Part shown: positions 16,889-24,429 of the stretch, piece by piece
Position numbering within the stretch: the first letter of the stretch is position 1
Layout of the letters: each line of letters starts with the position of its first letter
Assembly (NCBI RefSeq): GCF_014656195.1
Contig: NZ_BNBY01000023.1
Coordinates: 1-64,000 of the forward strand
Source of the DNA: Kitasatospora xanthocidica
GTDB lineage: Bacteria; Actinomycetota; Actinomycetes; Streptomycetales; Streptomycetaceae
Reading direction: 5' to 3'
DNA: 64,000 bases
Program-made: the position numbers and the translations under genes
Notes under the pieces: generated by a model
Databases searched by the model: none
Seen by the model: only the letters and a program-made list of their open reading frames with translations
What the model was told of the DNA's origin: nothing

Positions 16889-18214
16889 TCAGAGTTCGCG
16901 GATCTCACGCCTGGTCAGCGCGTACCCGAACGCGCCCAGCAGGCAGAGTCCGGTCGTCGCGAACACCCCCCGGCTCCCGAACGCGTCCACCGCCGCGCCG
17001 GCCGCGATCACCGAGAGCGGGAAGACACCCAGGCCGCAGAAGGTGATGGCCGCCATGACCCGGGCCAGCAGCGCGGGCGGGGTGCTCTTCTGCACGCCGG
17101 TGACGACCAGGACGTTGGTCACCGTGCTGGCGCCGCCGGCCACGGCGAGCAGCAGCACGGCGCCGACGAGACCGGTGAACGGCACCAGGCCGATCGCCGC
17201 CCCCATGACCAGGCCGGAGCGCATCGCCGTACGGCCCCGTGAGCGGACCTCGGTGAGACCGGCCGCGAACAGGCCGCCGACCAGCGCGCCGCCGGTGAAC
17301 GCGGCCAGCAGCACGCCCAGGCCGACGGCGCCGGCGGCGAATCCCTGGGTGGCCAGGGTCGGCAGGGCGACCCGGGTGGCGCCGCCGACCGTCAGGTTCG
17401 CGATCACCGTCACCGTGAGTACCGCGCGCAGCAGCGGCGACTCCCGCAGCAGGCCGCGGAAGTTCCTGGGTACGGAGGCACGTTCGGAGACCGGGTTGGG
17501 CGGTGCGACGGGGCTGCCGCGCCCGATCAACAACAGCGTCGCCGTCGACACGGCGAAGGTCGCCGCGTCCAGGCCCAGTGCGGCGGCGGGGTCCAGCCAG
17601 GCGACCAGCGGGCCGGCCGCCGCCGGACCGAGCAAGCCCGCTCCGAAGGTGACCGTGCTGTTCAGCGCGTTGCCCGCGTGCAGGTCCTCGGCGGGCAGCA
17701 GGGTCGGGGTGATCGCCCAGGCGGCCGGCAGGAACACCCCCGCGCCGAGGCCGACCAGCAGGGCGAGCCCGCCGATCAGCCAGAAGTCGGCCGTCCCGCC
17801 GGCGGCGACCGCGCAGAGCCCGGCGGTGGCGAGCAGCCGGCCGAGGTCGGCGGCGAGCATCACCCGCCGGGCGCCGTACCGGTCGGCGAGGATCCCGCCG
17901 AGCGGGGTGGCGGCCAGCCGGCCCGCGCCGTAGGCGGCGATCACCAGGCTCAGCTGGCGGGCGCCTCCGCCGAGGGAGTAGACCAGCAGCGGCAGGGCGA
18001 CCACCTGGAACGCGTTGCCGAACTCCGAGGTGGCCTGCCCGATCACCAGCAGCCGGTAGCCGCGCGAACGCAGCGGGGCGACGCCGATCCGGGGGCGGAA
18101 CCGCAACAGCCCCGCCGCGCGGCCCGCCCGGGGGCTGTCCGTCCTCGCGTCGCCCGCGTCGCCCACCCCCGCGCCGCCCGATCCCGCGCCGCCCACCCCC
18201 GTGCTGCTAGCCAT
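16889..18214 (-). CDS. MFS exporter (EntS/DHA3-like) of the RiPP operon
   Basis: 441 aa, about 12 transmembrane helices, DHA3-type major facilitator resembling enterobactin-exporter-like permeases: YRLLVIGQATSEFGNAFQVV in TM1 and GGILADRYGARRVMLAADL (motif A) after TM2. The first 35 residues are a Gly/Ala-rich low-complexity tail. Its ATG overlaps the stop of the P450 gene by 8 nt, so the two are translationally coupled. As the last gene of the operon it is the probable exporter or self-protection pump for the peptide product. Confidence 0.85.
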   Translation of the reverse strand: MASSTGVGGAGSGGAGVGDAGDARTDSPRAGRAAGLLRFRPRIGVAPLRSRGYRLLVIGQATSEFGNAFQVVALPLLVYSLGGGARQLSLVIAAYGAGRLAATPLGGILADRYGARRVMLAADLGRLLATAGLCAVAAGGTADFWLIGGLALLVGLGAGVFLPAAWAITPTLLPAEDLHAGNALNSTVTFGAGLLGPAAAGPLVAWLDPAAALGLDAATFAVSTATLLLIGRGSPVAPPNPVSERASVPRNFRGLLRESPLLRAVLTVTVIANLTVGGATRVALPTLATQGFAAGAVGLGVLLAAFTGGALVGGLFAAGLTEVRSRGRTAMRSGLVMGAAIGLVPFTGLVGAVLLLAVAGGASTVTNVLVVTGVQKSTPPALLARVMAAITFCGLGVFPLSVIAAGAAVDAFGSRGVFATTGLCLLGAFGYALTRREIREL

Positions 18215-19406
18215 GGAGCGAGACCGGCAGCGACTCCAGGCCGCGCAGCATGATCGTGTTGCGCCAGGGCAGGGTCTCCTCGGCGGCGGCCAGTTCGATC
18301 CGCGAGAAGCGTTCCAGCAGGCCGGTCAGCGCGACCTCGCTCTCCAGCTTGCCGAGGAAGGAGCCGAGGCACCGGTGCAGGCCCTGCCCGAAGGCCAGGT
18401 GGCCCGGATCGCCGCGGTCCAGGATCAGGCGGTCGGGTTCGGTGAAGCGTGCCGGGTCCCGGTTGGCCGCGCCGAGCGAGAGCAGCACCAGTTCGTCCGC
18501 CGGGATCTCGACGTCGTCGACCATCACGTCGGCGTTGGTGAACCGCAGCGTGGCCATGCTCACCGGGGACTCGTAGCGCAGGAACTCGTCGATCGCGACC
18601 GGCATCGCCGCCGGGTTGGCGCGCAGCCAGGTGAGCTGGTCGGGGTGGTGGAGCAGGGCCAGGGTGGCGGTGCCGAGCAGGTTGACGGTGGTCTCGTGGC
18701 CGCCGATCAGCAGCAGGAAGACCATCGAGAACACCTCCTGCTCGGTGAGTTCACCGGCGTCGCAGGCCTGGACCAGGTCGGTGAGGATGTCCGTGCTCGG
18801 CGTCGCCCGCCGGGCCGTCATCAACTCCCTGAGGTAGTCGTTGAGTTCGGCGGTGGCCTGGCCGAAGGTCATCTCGCCGCCCTGGGTGAGGATCGCCGTC
18901 GACCAGGTGCGGAAGGCCCGCATGTCCTCCGGGGGGAAGCCCAGCAGCTCGCAGATGATCATGATCGGCAGCGGGAAGGCGAAGTCCGTCACCAGGTCGG
19001 CGCTCTCCCGTCCTCGCAGCCCGTCCAGCAGGCCGTCGGCGATGCGCTCGACCAGCGGCCGCATCAGGTCGACCCGTCGGCGGGTGAAGACGCCCTGGAT
19101 CAGGCGGCGCAGCCGGGTGTGGTCCGGCGGGTCGCTGTTGAGCATGTGGACGACCTCCGAGCCGAGCGTCAGGCCGGCGCCCCGTCCGCTCGCGATGGCC
19201 TGGCTGCGGCGGACGTCCTGCCCGAAGCGCGGGTCCATCAGCGCGGCCCGGACGTCCTCGTAGCGCGTCACCAGGTAGACCGGCAGGCCCTCGCCGAACT
19301 CCACGGTGGAGACCGCGCCGGCCTCCCGGATCCGGGCGAGCGTGGGGTAGGGGTCGCGGATGAAGGCGGACATCCGCGCGGCGGCGTCGTCGACCGCGGT
19401 GCTCAT
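18207..19406 (-). CDS. Cytochrome P450 monooxygenase
   Basis: 399 aa bacterial class I P450. Motifs in order: I-helix LLIGGHETTVNLL (oxygen activation), ExxR in DEFLRYESPV, and haem loop FGQGLHRCLG with the thiolate Cys. DPPDHTRLRRLIQGVF is the typical C-helix region. The ATG at 19406 follows GGAGGGAACC. Because it sits inside the operon with a radical SAM enzyme, a precursor peptide and an exporter, it is a candidate tailoring enzyme that hydroxylates or cross-links the peptide. Ferredoxin and ferredoxin reductase are not encoded nearby and would come from elsewhere. Confidence 0.93.
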   Translation of the reverse strand: MSTAVDDAAARMSAFIRDPYPTLARIREAGAVSTVEFGEGLPVYLVTRYEDVRAALMDPRFGQDVRRSQAIASGRGAGLTLGSEVVHMLNSDPPDHTRLRRLIQGVFTRRRVDLMRPLVERIADGLLDGLRGRESADLVTDFAFPLPIMIICELLGFPPEDMRAFRTWSTAILTQGGEMTFGQATAELNDYLRELMTARRATPSTDILTDLVQACDAGELTEQEVFSMVFLLLIGGHETTVNLLGTATLALLHHPDQLTWLRANPAAMPVAIDEFLRYESPVSMATLRFTNADVMVDDVEIPADELVLLSLGAANRDPARFTEPDRLILDRGDPGHLAFGQGLHRCLGSFLGKLESEVALTGLLERFSRIELAAAEETLPWRNTIMLRGLESLPVSLHG

Positions 19407-19477
19407 GGTTCCCTCCTCGGGCTCGAAACTCTCACGGCTGCACGGCCACCCGACCGGGCGGCTACGCGGCCACGCGG

Positions 19478-20155
19478 CTACACCGTCAGCGACGGGAAGG
19501 GCCAGCGGCGCACCCGCATGGGCAGGAACCACGCGCGGCCGGCCTGTTCGGCGATCAGGCCGGCCTCGGCGAGGTCCCGGTGGACGGCGTCCGGCAGCAG
19601 GCCGACCTCGACGCCCTCGGCCAGCGCGTCCAGCTGCGCCAGGTGGCCCGGCTCGTCGACGGTGAACAGTTCCAGCGTCCCGAACCGGCGGTCGCGCACC
19701 TCGACGAAGTTGGGGCCGCGCCGGAAGACGCACTTGCTCGGGAAGTACGTGGCGCGCCAGTCGGCGAGGACGTCCTCCGTGCCGCCGCCGGTCAACCGCT
19801 CCGGCGGGTACAGGTGGTGGAACCGGCGCCGGGCCGCGCAGCCGTCCGTGCAGACCGCTCGCCAGAGCACGGCCAGCCCCTGCCCGGTCGCCTCGCGCAG
19901 CAGCATCAGCGCCCGCGCGGACGCCGCCGGCGCGTCCGCGCAGAGCCGCACCGGCTCGGTCAGCCGCAGGCAGCGGACCCCGGCGCGGTGCAGCTCGGTG
20001 ACCTCCGTCTGCGCCGGGCCGGGCAGGGTGCGGCGACCGAGCGCGTAGTCCGGCAACTCCCGTGCCGCGGGGTCGTAGTCGAGCCAGAGCTCGACCTCGG
20101 GGCCGGCCGCGCGCCAGGCGGCGGCACCGGTCCGTTCAGCCGATCGGGACGGCAT
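19478..20155 (-). CDS. DUF5825-like protein, partner of RiPP radical SAM enzyme
   Basis: 225 aa soluble protein. I take it as DUF5825-like from length, composition and position directly after a RiPP-type radical SAM gene; that assignment is from memory and not searched. Visible features are ELWLDYDPAARELPDYALG near the N terminus, a central TDGCAARRRFHHLYPPE segment with Cys/His, and a C-terminal small domain with EGVEVGLLPDAVHRDLAEAG resembling a winged-helix or recognition module. Its start overlaps the radical SAM stop by 20 nt, so translation is coupled. It may help bind or present the precursor peptide. Confidence 0.7.
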   Translation of the reverse strand: MPSRSAERTGAAAWRAAGPEVELWLDYDPAARELPDYALGRRTLPGPAQTEVTELHRAGVRCLRLTEPVRLCADAPAASARALMLLREATGQGLAVLWRAVCTDGCAARRRFHHLYPPERLTGGGTEDVLADWRATYFPSKCVFRRGPNFVEVRDRRFGTLELFTVDEPGHLAQLDALAEGVEVGLLPDAVHRDLAEAGLIAEQAGRAWFLPMRVRRWPFPSLTV

Positions 20156-22088
20156 CGGGCACCTCCTCGGTGCGGGGACGGGCGGCGGCCGGGCCGTGCC
20201 GGTGCTGCATCCGCATCAGCACCTGGTTGTCGGACTCGACGGCGACCTGCAGGTAGCTGTCCCCGTCGTGGAACAGCAGGCCCAGCGCGGTGAAACGCTC
20301 CAGCACCGGCTCGACCGCCGCCGCGCCGCCGGGGACCTTGGCGGCCAGCGCGGCGGTCGAGCGGGGCTGGGCCAGCAGCCGGAAGGCGGCGAGCTCCGCC
20401 GGACCGGTCAGCTCGACCACCCGCCAGTCGTACCCGGGGCGGGTGTTGACGAGTACGATCCGTCCGCCCGCGTCCCGGTAGCTGAGCCGGCTGTCGGGGA
20501 ACCGCGCGAGCCAGGTGTCCACGGCGGTGCTCAGCCGCTCCGCGAGGTCGCCGCCGATCCCGCGCGGTGGCGCGGTGAACACGTAGGCCAGTTCGTTCAG
20601 TTCGCTCTCCGGCAGGCGGTAGGTCGCGCGGTACTGGAAGGCAGGCCGGGTGATCGCGAAGCCCAGCTCGGGGCGGTCGAAGTACGGGCTGAACCGCTCG
20701 ATCGCGATCCGGCCCGCTCCGGTCGGCGGGTCCAGGTGGTGCAGCACGGGCAGTTGGCGGATCACCGACTCGTAGTCGGCGGGCTGCTCGCCCGGGAAGC
20801 CGTAGAGGTAGTTCCACGTCACCGAGACCCCGGCGCTCTGGGCGTCCCGCAGCGCGCGGACGTTCTGGCAGCCGGTGACCCCCTTGTCCATGATCCGCAG
20901 CACCCGGGTGCTCAGACTCTCGATGCCGGGCTGCACCTGGGCCGCGCCCGAGTCGCCGAGGAGCTGGAACTGGTGGCGGCGCAGGTTGGCCTTGATCTCG
21001 AAGTGCAGCCGCAGATCGACCGGGAGCTCGGCCAGCGACTTCAGGACGGTGTCGAAGTAGCCCATGTCCAGGATGTTGTCGACCACGTAGACGTCCAGCA
21101 GCTGGTGGCGTTCGACGAGCGTGAGCACCTCGGCGAGGAAGTCCGCGGGCGGCTTGGAGCGGAACTCCATCGAGGAGCCGTTGAGCCCGCAGAAGGTGCA
21201 GTGGTGCTTCTCGCCCCACCAGCAGCCGCGGGAGCCTTCGAGGACGAGTTTGGGATCGACCCAGCCGGCCGCGACGGAGGCGTCGAGCCGCTCGAAGAAG
21301 CCGTCGTAGCGTGGCGCGAGGATCGCCGCTGGCGGCAGCGGACGTGTCGTCATAACGTTGGCCGTCGACGTGCCGGAGCCGTCGCGCCAGCACAGCCCGG
21401 GGACGGCGGAGAGGTCGCCGCCTTCCAGGAGGCCCGCCAGGAGCGCCGGGAAGGCGGCCTCGCCCTCGCCGCGCACCACGAAGTCCAGGAAGGGGAAGTT
21501 GCGGTGCAGCGCGGCGCCCTGCGGGCCGTCGCAGTTCGCGCCGCCGAACACCGTGCGCACCTGCGGGCACCGCTGCTTGAGCAGCCTGGCGGCGGCGAGG
21601 CTCGCGGTGTTCTGCTGGAAGGTGGTGGTGAAGCCGACCAGGTCCGGCGGGTCGGCGGCGAGCTCCTCGACCAGGCGGGCGATGAACACGGGGGCGAGCG
21701 CGCGGGTGGCCCGGGTCAGTGCGATCTCCTGCTCGCTCGCACCGCTGGTGGCCAGGTACGCGAAGTAGCCCGCGAACCCGGCGTCGGTGCCAGCGTCCGC
21801 GTCGCCCTCGCCGTCACTGCCGTCGCCGTCACTGCCTCCGTCGTCGCCGTACAGCGCACCGGCGAACGCCCAGTCGCCCGCGCCCTGGAAGTAGGACTTC
21901 TCGGAGAAGTACTGGTAGTCGTCCACGCCGAAGCCCGCGGTCTCGGCCGCCCAGTCCACGAAGTCCAGGTTGGCGTACCGCACGTCGACCTGATGGCCGG
22001 CGCGTTCGGCGGCGGTGTGCAGGATCCCGAGCGCCAGCGACGGCACGTCGATCGCGCCCCAGGGCATGTGCAGCAGGACGATACGCAT
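20136..22088 (-). CDS. B12-binding radical SAM RiPP-maturation protein
   Basis: 650 aa. The N-terminal cobalamin-binding-like domain (1 to about 240) starts MRIVLLHMPWGAIDVPSLALG and includes DLVGFTTTFQQNTASLAAARL and RTVFGGANCDG. The radical SAM domain has Cys289, Cys297 and Cys300 (spacing C-x7-C-x2-C in GCWWGEKHHCTFCG), the signature of the RiPP maturation radical SAM family 1, whose members include peptide C-methyltransferases. A D/G-rich insertion (81-104) is unusual and encoded by small DNA repeats. Expected chemistry is methylation of an unactivated carbon of the precursor peptide. The ATG at 22088 is chosen because the first beta-strand begins at residue 2. Confidence 0.88.
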   Translation of the reverse strand: MRIVLLHMPWGAIDVPSLALGILHTAAERAGHQVDVRYANLDFVDWAAETAGFGVDDYQYFSEKSYFQGAGDWAFAGALYGDDGGSDGDGSDGEGDADAGTDAGFAGYFAYLATSGASEQEIALTRATRALAPVFIARLVEELAADPPDLVGFTTTFQQNTASLAAARLLKQRCPQVRTVFGGANCDGPQGAALHRNFPFLDFVVRGEGEAAFPALLAGLLEGGDLSAVPGLCWRDGSGTSTANVMTTRPLPPAAILAPRYDGFFERLDASVAAGWVDPKLVLEGSRGCWWGEKHHCTFCGLNGSSMEFRSKPPADFLAEVLTLVERHQLLDVYVVDNILDMGYFDTVLKSLAELPVDLRLHFEIKANLRRHQFQLLGDSGAAQVQPGIESLSTRVLRIMDKGVTGCQNVRALRDAQSAGVSVTWNYLYGFPGEQPADYESVIRQLPVLHHLDPPTGAGRIAIERFSPYFDRPELGFAITRPAFQYRATYRLPESELNELAYVFTAPPRGIGGDLAERLSTAVDTWLARFPDSRLSYRDAGGRIVLVNTRPGYDWRVVELTGPAELAAFRLLAQPRSTAALAAKVPGGAAAVEPVLERFTALGLLFHDGDSYLQVAVESDNQVLMRMQHRHGPAAARPRTEEVPDAVPIG

Positions 22089-22148
22089 GGTGGCCACTTC
22101 TGTCGTTCGCCGGCGGTCGGTTGGTGTTCGCGGTTCGGTCGGAGAGGT

Positions 22149-22183
22149 GTCGCTCCGGGGTGCCGAGGGCGCCCCGGAGCGAC
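22149..22183 (-). terminator. Hairpin between RiPP precursor and radical SAM genes
   Basis: Perfect 12-bp stem: GTCGCTCCGGGG (22149-22160) and CCCCGGAGCGAC (22172-22183), loop 11 nt. On the transcript it begins 7 nt after the precursor stop codon. It has no U-tract, so it may act as a partial terminator or as an RNA-stabilising element that raises precursor over enzyme levels. Confidence 0.7.
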
Positions 22184-22189
22184 GGCGGG

Positions 22190-22348
22190 TCACTTCTTCG
22201 CTTCCGGCTTCGGCTTCGGCTGCCCCTTGAGGGCGGGCGCGACCGGTGCGGCCTTTGTGATGTCGAGCGCGAAGTTCTGGACGATCACGGCGCCCCGGTC
22301 ACGCTCCGGGGTGCTGATCGGGTCGCTCTGAATGCTGCGTCGCTTCAT
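22190..22348 (-). CDS. Putative RiPP precursor peptide, 52 aa
   Basis: Small gene found by reading the gap between the S9 peptidase and radical SAM genes. It encodes 52 residues: a basic start MKRRSIQSDPIS, a central TPERDRGA, a hydrophobic stretch VIVQNFALDI (21-30), then TKAAPVAPAL and a Lys/Pro-rich tail KGQPKPKPEAKK. There is no Cys, Trp, Tyr or His. The start overlaps the peptidase stop (ATGA) and is preceded at 6 nt by AAGGAGGTGA, the best ribosome-binding site seen in the window. It lies beside a radical SAM maturase and is followed by a hairpin, as expected for a RiPP precursor. The Val/Ile-rich stretch is a plausible methylation substrate, with the K/P tail as follower; this division is inference. 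Confidence 0.75.
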   Translation of the reverse strand: MKRRSIQSDPISTPERDRGAVIVQNFALDITKAAPVAPALKGQPKPKPEAKK

Positions 22349-24243
22349 GGCTGTTCACCTCCTTCCAGCGGATCGGCGGGTGCCTCGGGGCGGTCGCCCC
22401 GAGGTGTCCGGGGGAGCGGCGCCGGCCAGGCGTGTCCGGCGAACCGGACCATCGCGGCCAGCACCGATCGGTGGTCGGCGGTACGGCGGCTGTAGTGGCC
22501 GCCGTCCACCCAGAGCAGCTCGTGCGGCACCGCCAGCCGGCGCAGGTCGTCGGCGTAGCCGGCCACCTGCTCGGGCGGGCAGCGCTCGTCGGTCCGCGAG
22601 GCGACCAGCAGGACGGGCGAGCGGACCTGGCGCACGTACGCTCGCGGGTCGGCGGCGCGGTAGCGCTCGGGGACCTCGTCCGGGGTCCCGCCGAAGAGCT
22701 GCCGGTCGAGCTCGCGCAGTGCGGGGGTGGTGGTGCGGTAGACGGCGGGGTAGTCCGCGATCGGCTGGGCGGCCATGCCGAGTGACCACAAGTCCGGCTG
22801 TGCGCCCAGCGCCAGCAGGGTCAGGTAGCCGCCCCACGAGAACCCGCAGAGGCCGGTGCGCTCCGCGAGCGCCGTACCGTCGGCGACCAGCTCCGCGCGG
22901 ACGGCGGCCAGGTCCTCGATCTGGGCCAGCCCGACCCGGTGGCCGTACTCGTGCTGCCAGCGGGCGCCGTAACCGGTGGAGCCGCGGTAGTTGGTGCGCA
23001 CCACCGCGTAGCCCTGGTCCACCAGGGCGTTCACCCGGGGGTCGTAGGAGTCACGGTCGTGGGTGGCGGGGCCGCCGTGGACCAGGAAGAGGGTCGGCCA
23101 CGGGCCCTGGCCGGCCGGGGTGCTGACGAAGCTGTGGATCGGCCCGTACGGTCGGGGCGTCCAGCGCCGGCTGCGGGAGATGTCGCCCCGGTCCGCTTCG
23201 AGGTCGGGCGCCACCGAGGTGCCGGGGCGCAGGACCAGCAGGCGGGGCGGTGTCGACTCCCGGCTCCAGACGCAGTGCAGGGTGCCGTCCGGGGCGCACG
23301 ACAGGTCGTGGATCGTGCCACCGGGCGTGCTGATCTCCTGGGCGGGAGGACTCTGCTCCGACGGATCGTGCCCCGCCGGTCGTCGGCCGACCGTTCCCGG
23401 CCCCGCGGTCCCTTGCCTTTTCGGAGCCCGCCCCGCCGCCGGGTCGAGGTCGGCGAGGAGCAGCCGGCTCCGACCGGCCCGCTCGTGCTGGATCAGCACC
23501 CCGCGCGGCCCCTGGTACCAGCCGGCCGATATCTGCGAGTCGAAGGACAGCCCCGGGTACCCGGTCAGTCCCGCGCCCGCCCGCCAGGTCGCGACGGTGT
23601 ACCGCTCGTCCTCCTCGACCACCACCAGCAGCTCCGGTTCGAGTGCGGCGAGCGGGTTGAACTCGATCGGCCAGAGCCGCCGTCGGCGGTGCCCGGCGAG
23701 CCGCAGTGGGCCCGCCGCCCGGGCGTCCGCGGGTAACAGGACCACCGCGTCGTCCCCGTCGGGCCGCCCGCCGAGGACGAGCAGCCGACCGTCCGGGGAC
23801 AGGTCGGCCAGGCTCAGGTACCCGGGGGCCGAACCGATCAGCCGCGCCTCGCCCCCGGGCGGGCCGAGGTAGCAGTGCGAGCCGCCGTCGACCCCGACCA
23901 CCACCGCGGCGAGCGCGCCCGTCCGGTCGAAGGCGACGCCGTACGCCCGCCCGCGCGGCACGCCGTGCAGCGCCTCACCGCCCGAGCCGCCCGAGCCGCC
24001 CGCGAACGGCTCGCGCCGCCACCGGCCCTCCCCGGCACCGTCGGCGTCGAACCACCAGATGGCGTCGCCGTCCGGCTCGATCTCGCTGAGGTGGACGCCC
24101 TCGGGCCGGTCGGTGACCACCCGGCGCCGCCCGGTCCCCAGGTCCCAGGCCACCGCCTGCCAGCGCTCGTCGACGAGCCGCGTCTCGACCGCGCGGTCGC
24201 CCGCCAGCGCGGCGAAACCGGGGGACTGGAACGCCTGCGTCAC
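22345..24243 (-). CDS. S9-family (prolyl oligopeptidase-like) serine peptidase of the RiPP operon
   Basis: 632 aa. The N-terminal two thirds is beta-propeller-like with repeated W/D/G segments. The C-terminal alpha/beta hydrolase domain has the nucleophile in CGFSWGGYLTLLALG, Asp in VASRTDERCPP and His in DGGHYSR, the S9 triad order Ser-Asp-His. GTG 24243 with GGAAGG upstream is preferred; an in-frame ATG at 24348 would run the coding region through the repeat array at 24299-24340 and give a non-family N terminus. It overlaps the precursor gene by 4 nt. S9 peptidases remove leaders in some RiPP pathways (FlaP of class III lanthipeptides), so leader or follower removal is the likely role. Confidence 0.85.
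   Translation of the reverse strand: MTQAFQSPGFAALAGDRAVETRLVDERWQAVAWDLGTGRRRVVTDRPEGVHLSEIEPDGDAIWWFDADGAGEGRWRREPFAGGSGGSGGEALHGVPRGRAYGVAFDRTGALAAVVVGVDGGSHCYLGPPGGEARLIGSAPGYLSLADLSPDGRLLVLGGRPDGDDAVVLLPADARAAGPLRLAGHRRRRLWPIEFNPLAALEPELLVVVEEDERYTVATWRAGAGLTGYPGLSFDSQISAGWYQGPRGVLIQHERAGRSRLLLADLDPAAGRAPKRQGTAGPGTVGRRPAGHDPSEQSPPAQEISTPGGTIHDLSCAPDGTLHCVWSRESTPPRLLVLRPGTSVAPDLEADRGDISRSRRWTPRPYGPIHSFVSTPAGQGPWPTLFLVHGGPATHDRDSYDPRVNALVDQGYAVVRTNYRGSTGYGARWQHEYGHRVGLAQIEDLAAVRAELVADGTALAERTGLCGFSWGGYLTLLALGAQPDLWSLGMAAQPIADYPAVYRTTTPALRELDRQLFGGTPDEVPERYRAADPRAYVRQVRSPVLLVASRTDERCPPEQVAGYADDLRRLAVPHELLWVDGGHYSRRTADHRSVLAAMVRFAGHAWPAPLPRTPRGDRPEAPADPLEGGEQP
22355..22364 (-). promoter_or_regulatory. 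Perfect Shine-Dalgarno sequence of the precursor gene
   Basis: AAGGAGGTGA on the minus strand, 6 nt before the precursor ATG and inside the last codons of the peptidase gene. It is fully complementary to the 3' end of 16S rRNA and much stronger than the other sites in the operon, so the short peptide should be translated at high level. Confidence 0.85.
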
Positions 24244-24298
24244 GGGCCCGGCCCTTCCGGCTCGATGGGGGGAACAGAGCGCGCTGAACGTCCCGAGA

Positions 24299-24340
24299 CC
24301 GGCGAACCGGTGTGAAGAACCGGTGAACCGGCGTGAAGAA
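24299..24340 (-). repeat. 42-bp array of TTCAC-type repeats before the RiPP operon
   Basis: Two tandem 21-bp units differing at 2 positions. On the minus strand the array reads as CTTCACGCCGG, TTCACCGG, TTCTTCACACCGG, TTCGCCGG, so TTCAC/TTCGC cores recur every 10, 11 and 10 bp. This spacing resembles the direct-repeat operators of OmpR-family response regulators such as PhoP. It lies 56 bp upstream of the preferred peptidase start and 90 bp after the end of a histidine kinase gene. Confidence 0.7.
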
Positions 24341-24429
24341 AAGGCCACTTGTGGAGGAGTGCGGCCACTCTAGGGGGGTGTCGTGGCCACGAACAGACCT
24401 TTCGCACGGTTGGCCGAAAAGGCTGCGTC

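Noticed and set aside
20196..22331. 711-codon plus-strand open frame opposite the radical SAM gene
   Set aside because: It is antisense to a gene with clear motifs, is rich in Arg/Gly/Val repeats typical of GC-rich shadow frames and shows no domain.
22190..22348. Precursor as lanthipeptide, thiopeptide or PEARL-type substrate
   Set aside because: No Cys in the peptide and no LanB/LanC/LanM, cyclodehydratase or PEARL gene in the window.
24244..24348. Peptidase start at ATG 24348
   Set aside because: It would translate the TTCAC repeat array and add a non-family N terminus; GTG 24243 has GGAAGG upstream.
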